Shown: one piece after another, positions 31,497-34,251 of the stretch
Numbering within the stretch: position 1 is the stretch's first letter
Layout: each line of letters begins with the position of its first letter
NCBI GenBank assembly: GCA_035696245.1
Contig: DASRQW010000431.1
Coordinates: forward strand, 1 to 34,251
DNA length: 34,251 bases
DNA from: Longimicrobiaceae bacterium
GTDB lineage: Bacteria; Gemmatimonadota; Gemmatimonadetes; Longimicrobiales; Longimicrobiaceae
Direction of reading: 5' to 3'
Translations under genes and position numbers: made by a program
Notes under the pieces: model-generated
Seen by the model: the letters and a program-made list of their open reading frames with translations, nothing else
Databases searched by the model: none
What the model was told of the DNA's origin: nothing

Positions 31497-34251
31497 ATGG
31501 CCGAAGAAAACCTGATCGTGCGGGGTGCTCGCGAGCACAACCTGCAGAACGTGGATGTGGAGATCCCCCGCGACCGCCTGACCGTCATCACCGGTCTGAG
31601 CGGCAGCGGCAAGTCGTCGCTCGCCTTCGACACCATCTACGCCGAGGGGCAGCGGCGGTACGTCGAGTCCCTCTCGGCGTACGCCCGGCAGTTCCTGGGG
31701 ATGATGGAGAAGCCCGACGTGGACTCCATCGAGGGCCTGTCGCCCGCCATCTCCATCGAGCAGAAGACCGCCGGGCGAAACCCGCGCTCCACGGTCGGCA
31801 CGGTGACGGAGGTGTACGACTACCTGCGCCTGCTGTGGGCGCGCGTGGGCATCCCGCACTGTCCCACCTGCGGCAACCCCGTGGAGCGTCAGAGCGCGAC
31901 CCAGATCGTGGACCGCGTCCTCTCTCTCCCCGAAGGCACGCGCATCGAAGTCCTCGCGCCGGTCGTGCGCGGGCGCAAGGGCGAGTTCCGCGAGCTGTTC
32001 GAGGAGTACCGGAAGAAGGGCTTCTCGCGCGTCCGCGTGGACGGGCAGATGCACATGCTGGAGAGCCCGCCCCCGCTCGCCAAGCGCGCGAACCACGACA
32101 TCGCCATCTCCGTGGACCGCCTGGTCGCCCGCGCCGAGGACCGAACGCGCCTGGCGGACTCGGTGGAGACGGCGCTCCGCGCGGCCGAGGGCGTGGTGCA
32201 GGTGGACGTCTACCTCGACCCGGCCCAGCCGGAGACGCACCTCTACTCCGAGCACTACGCCTGCGCCACCTGCGGCGTGAACATCCCCGAGCTGGAGCCG
32301 CGGCAGTTCTCGTTCAACTCGCCGTTCGGCGCCTGCACGGCATGCGGCGGCCTGGGCACGCGCAAGGAGCCCAACCCCGAGCTGGTGCTGGCGGACCACT
32401 CGCTGTCGATCCTGGAAGGCGTCGTGCTGCCGTGGGGCGTGCCGCGGGGCCATCTCCGGTCCACCATCCTGGAAGGCCTCGCCACCGCGCTCGGCTTCAC
32501 GCTGAACACGCCGTGGAACGAGCTGCCGGACGGCATCCGCGAGGTGCTGCTGCACGGCGCCTCGGCGCCCGAGGGCAAGCAGATCTCCAAGAAGCTCAAG
32601 TGGGTGGGCATCCTGGGCGACGTGGCGCAGCGCTATCGCGACTCCACCAGCGACTCGCTGCGGGAGACGCTGGAAGAGTACATGAGCACCCTGCCGTGCA
32701 CCGCGTGCGGCGGCGCGCGCCTGCGTCCGGAGAGCCTGGCGGTGACCGTGGGCGGACGCTCCATCGGCCACGCCGTCGCGATGCCGGTGGCCGAGGCGCT
32801 GGACTTCTTCCGCCAGGTCGAATCGCTGCCGCACATCCCGCGTGACATCGCCGGGCCGATCCTGAAGGAGGTGACCGAGCGCCTGTCGTTCCTGGTGAAC
32901 GTGGGCCTCGAGTACCTCACGATGGGCCGCTCGGCCGAGACCCTCTCGGGTGGGGAGGCCCAGCGCATCCGCCTGGCGACGCAGATCGGGTCGCGGCTGG
33001 TGGGCGTGCTGTACATCCTCGACGAGCCGTCCATCGGCCTGCACCAGCGCGACAACCAGCGGCTGCTGGAAACGCTGCAGCAGCTGCGCGACCTGGGCAA
33101 CACGGTGCTGGTGGTGGAGCACGACGAGGACACCATCCGCGCGGCCGACCACGTGCTGGACCTGGGTCCGCGCGCCGGGCGCCACGGCGGCCGCATCGTG
33201 GCCGAAGGCACGCTGGACGACATCCTCGCGAGCGAGGAGTCGCTGACCGGCGCGTATCTGCGCGGCGAGCGCCGCATCGAGATCCCCGCCGAGCGCCGCG
33301 CCCCGCGCGAGGACCGGCGTATCGTGATCGAGGGCGCGCGCGAGCACAACCTGCGCAACCTCACCGTCGGCATCCCGCTGGGCTGCTTCGTGGCCGTCAC
33401 CGGCGTCTCCGGCTCCGGCAAGTCCACGCTGGTCAACGACATCCTGTGGAGCGCGCTGGGACGCAAGTTCTACCGCGCGAAGACGGTGCCGGGCGTGCAC
33501 GACCGCATCCGCGGGCTGGACCTGCTGGACAAGGTCGTAGACATCGACCAGTCGCCCATCGGGCGCACGCCGCGGTCGAACCCGGCCACGTACACGGGCC
33601 TCTTCACCATCATCCGCGAGCTGTTCGCCGAGCTGCCCGAGAGCAAGATGCGCGGCTACACGCCGGGCCGCTTCAGCTTCAACGTGAAGGGCGGGCGCTG
33701 CGAGGCGTGCCAGGGCGACGGACTGGTGAAGATCGAGATGCACTTCCTGCCCGACGTGTACGTGCCCTGCGACGTGTGCCGCGGCCGGCGTTACAACCGC
33801 GAGACGCTGGAGGTCTTCTACAAGGGCCACAGCATCGCCGACGTGCTGGAGCTGACGGTCGACGAGGCGCTGGAGCTGTTCGACGCCGTGCCGCGCCTCA
33901 AGCGGCACCTGTCCACGCTCTCGGACGTGGGCCTGGGCTACATCCACCTGGGGCAGGCCGCCACCACCCTCTCAGGGGGTGAGGCGCAGCGCGTGAAGCT
34001 GGCGAGCGAGCTGTCGAAGATCGCGACCGGACAGACCTTCTACATCCTCGACGAGCCCACCACGGGCCTGCACTTCGAGGACGTGCGCATGCTGCTGGAC
34101 GTGCTGCACAAGCTGGTGGAGAAGGGCAACACCGTGCTGGTGATCGAGCACAACCTGGACGTGATCAAGACCGCGGACTGGGTCATCGACCTGGGCCCCG
34201 AGGGCGGCCCCGGCGGCGGCCGCGTCGTCGCCGAGGGCACCCCCGAGCAGG
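31497..34251 (+). CDS. uvrA: UvrA, excinuclease ABC subunit A (3' end missing)
   Basis: 918 codons are visible and the frame is open at the right edge; a normal UvrA has about 940-960 residues, so little is missing. Both ABC ATPase modules are present: Walker [10 protein letters not shown] near 36-44 and G-V-S-G-S-G-K-S-T near 635, signatures L-S-G-G-E-A-Q-R in each half, and Walker B I-L-D-E-P twice. Zinc modules appear as C-P-T-C near 122, C-A-T-C and C-T-A-C near 257-282 and C-E-A-C and C-D-V-C near 740-760. UvrA scans DNA for damage and loads UvrB. The start could also be the in-frame ATG at 31479, which has GGGGG upstream. Confidence 0.97.
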   Translation, partial: MAEENLIVRGAREHNLQNVDVEIPRDRLTVITGLSGSGKSSLAFDTIYAEGQRRYVESLSAYARQFLGMMEKPDVDSIEGLSPAISIEQKTAGRNPRSTVGTVTEVYDYLRLLWARVGIPHCPTCGNPVERQSATQIVDRVLSLPEGTRIEVLAPVVRGRKGEFRELFEEYRKKGFSRVRVDGQMHMLESPPPLAKRANHDIAISVDRLVARAEDRTRLADSVETALRAAEGVVQVDVYLDPAQPETHLYSEHYACATCGVNIPELEPRQFSFNSPFGACTACGGLGTRKEPNPELVLADHSLSILEGVVLPWGVPRGHLRSTILEGLATALGFTLNTPWNELPDGIREVLLHGASAPEGKQISKKLKWVGILGDVAQRYRDSTSDSLRETLEEYMSTLPCTACGGARLRPESLAVTVGGRSIGHAVAMPVAEALDFFRQVESLPHIPRDIAGPILKEVTERLSFLVNVGLEYLTMGRSAETLSGGEAQRIRLATQIGSRLVGVLYILDEPSIGLHQRDNQRLLETLQQLRDLGNTVLVVEHDEDTIRAADHVLDLGPRAGRHGGRIVAEGTLDDILASEESLTGAYLRGERRIEIPAERRAPREDRRIVIEGAREHNLRNLTVGIPLGCFVAVTGVSGSGKSTLVNDILWSALGRKFYRAKTVPGVHDRIRGLDLLDKVVDIDQSPIGRTPRSNPATYTGLFTIIRELFAELPESKMRGYTPGRFSFNVKGGRCEACQGDGLVKIEMHFLPDVYVPCDVCRGRRYNRETLEVFYKGHSIADVLELTVDEALELFDAVPRLKRHLSTLSDVGLGYIHLGQAATTLSGGEAQRVKLASELSKIATGQTFYILDEPTTGLHFEDVRMLLDVLHKLVEKGNTVLVIEHNLDVIKTADWVIDLGPEGGPGGGRVVAEGTPEQ

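Noticed and set aside
31197-33947. A 916-codon open frame on the minus strand
   Set aside because: It lies opposite uvrA, whose ATPase and zinc motifs are intact. The antisense product is Arg/His/Gln/Val-rich with no motifs, a usual effect of very high GC.
1-34251. tRNA, rRNA, insertion sequence or prophage genes
   Set aside because: I saw no cloverleaf with a CCA end, no rRNA core sequences, and no transposase, integrase or phage protein among the frames.

Overview
The window is very GC-rich bacterial chromosome (mostly 70-80 % by hand count of sample lines), densely coding, with GTG and TTG starts alongside ATG, many perfect-stem terminators and short palindromic repeats between genes. Lipoprotein signals, a lipid-kinase/glycolysis block and a HopA1/LanC operon would fit a Gram-negative environmental lineage such as Gemmatimonadota (Longimicrobium-like). 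That placement is inference from gene content and composition, not a search result.

Layout. 1-5060: tail of an unknown gene, a secreted lipoprotein closed by a strong terminator, a PIG-L/LmbE deacetylase (minus), an SRPBCC protein and a PrsW-type membrane protease. 5449-9681: a large LysM lytic transglycosylase, two small minus-strand genes (a 62-aa unknown and a CsbD-like protein) and a NUDIX hydrolase. 9887-13955: a single-pass membrane protein, an exported M19 dipeptidase, a PIN toxin with its 58-aa partner, and two membrane or zinc-ribbon unknowns. 14040-16280 (minus): a HigBA toxin-antitoxin pair with a near-consensus promoter and an embedded operator, an 81-aa unknown and RNase D. 16745-24588 (plus): a YtcJ-like amidohydrolase, a repeat-filled spacer, a class III sirtuin, pyruvate kinase, an MBL-fold hydrolase, glucose-6-phosphate isomerase and an overlapping lipid kinase. 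Two small membrane proteins follow (24682-25539).

The most interesting region is 25623-30720 on the minus strand. It is one apparent operon in the order: a 487-aa Cys/Thr/Ser-rich repeat protein, an APH-fold kinase, a HopA1-family protein and a LanC cyclase with all zinc ligands. The three enzymes overlap each other by 4 and 11 nt. Kinase plus HopA1 is the dehydration pair known from class V lanthipeptides and thioamitides, and LanC forms the thioether. The first gene is therefore proposed as a very large multi-ring substrate: no Cys in residues 1-163, then 34 Cys in two repeat families (six T-G-W-[QL]-G-C units and nine G-C-P-x3-[ST]-C-T-P units). No transporter, leader protease, YcaO or LanM is visible nearby. 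A roughly 780-base non-coding stretch with a lower-GC island separates the operon from a divergent uvrA gene, which runs off the right edge.

Non-coding DNA carries at least three kinds of repeats: a TGAA-loop palindrome family, a TATAAAA-loop hairpin family with three copies in 310 bp, and a short motif of the GCATCTCCCG type that recurs in spacers.
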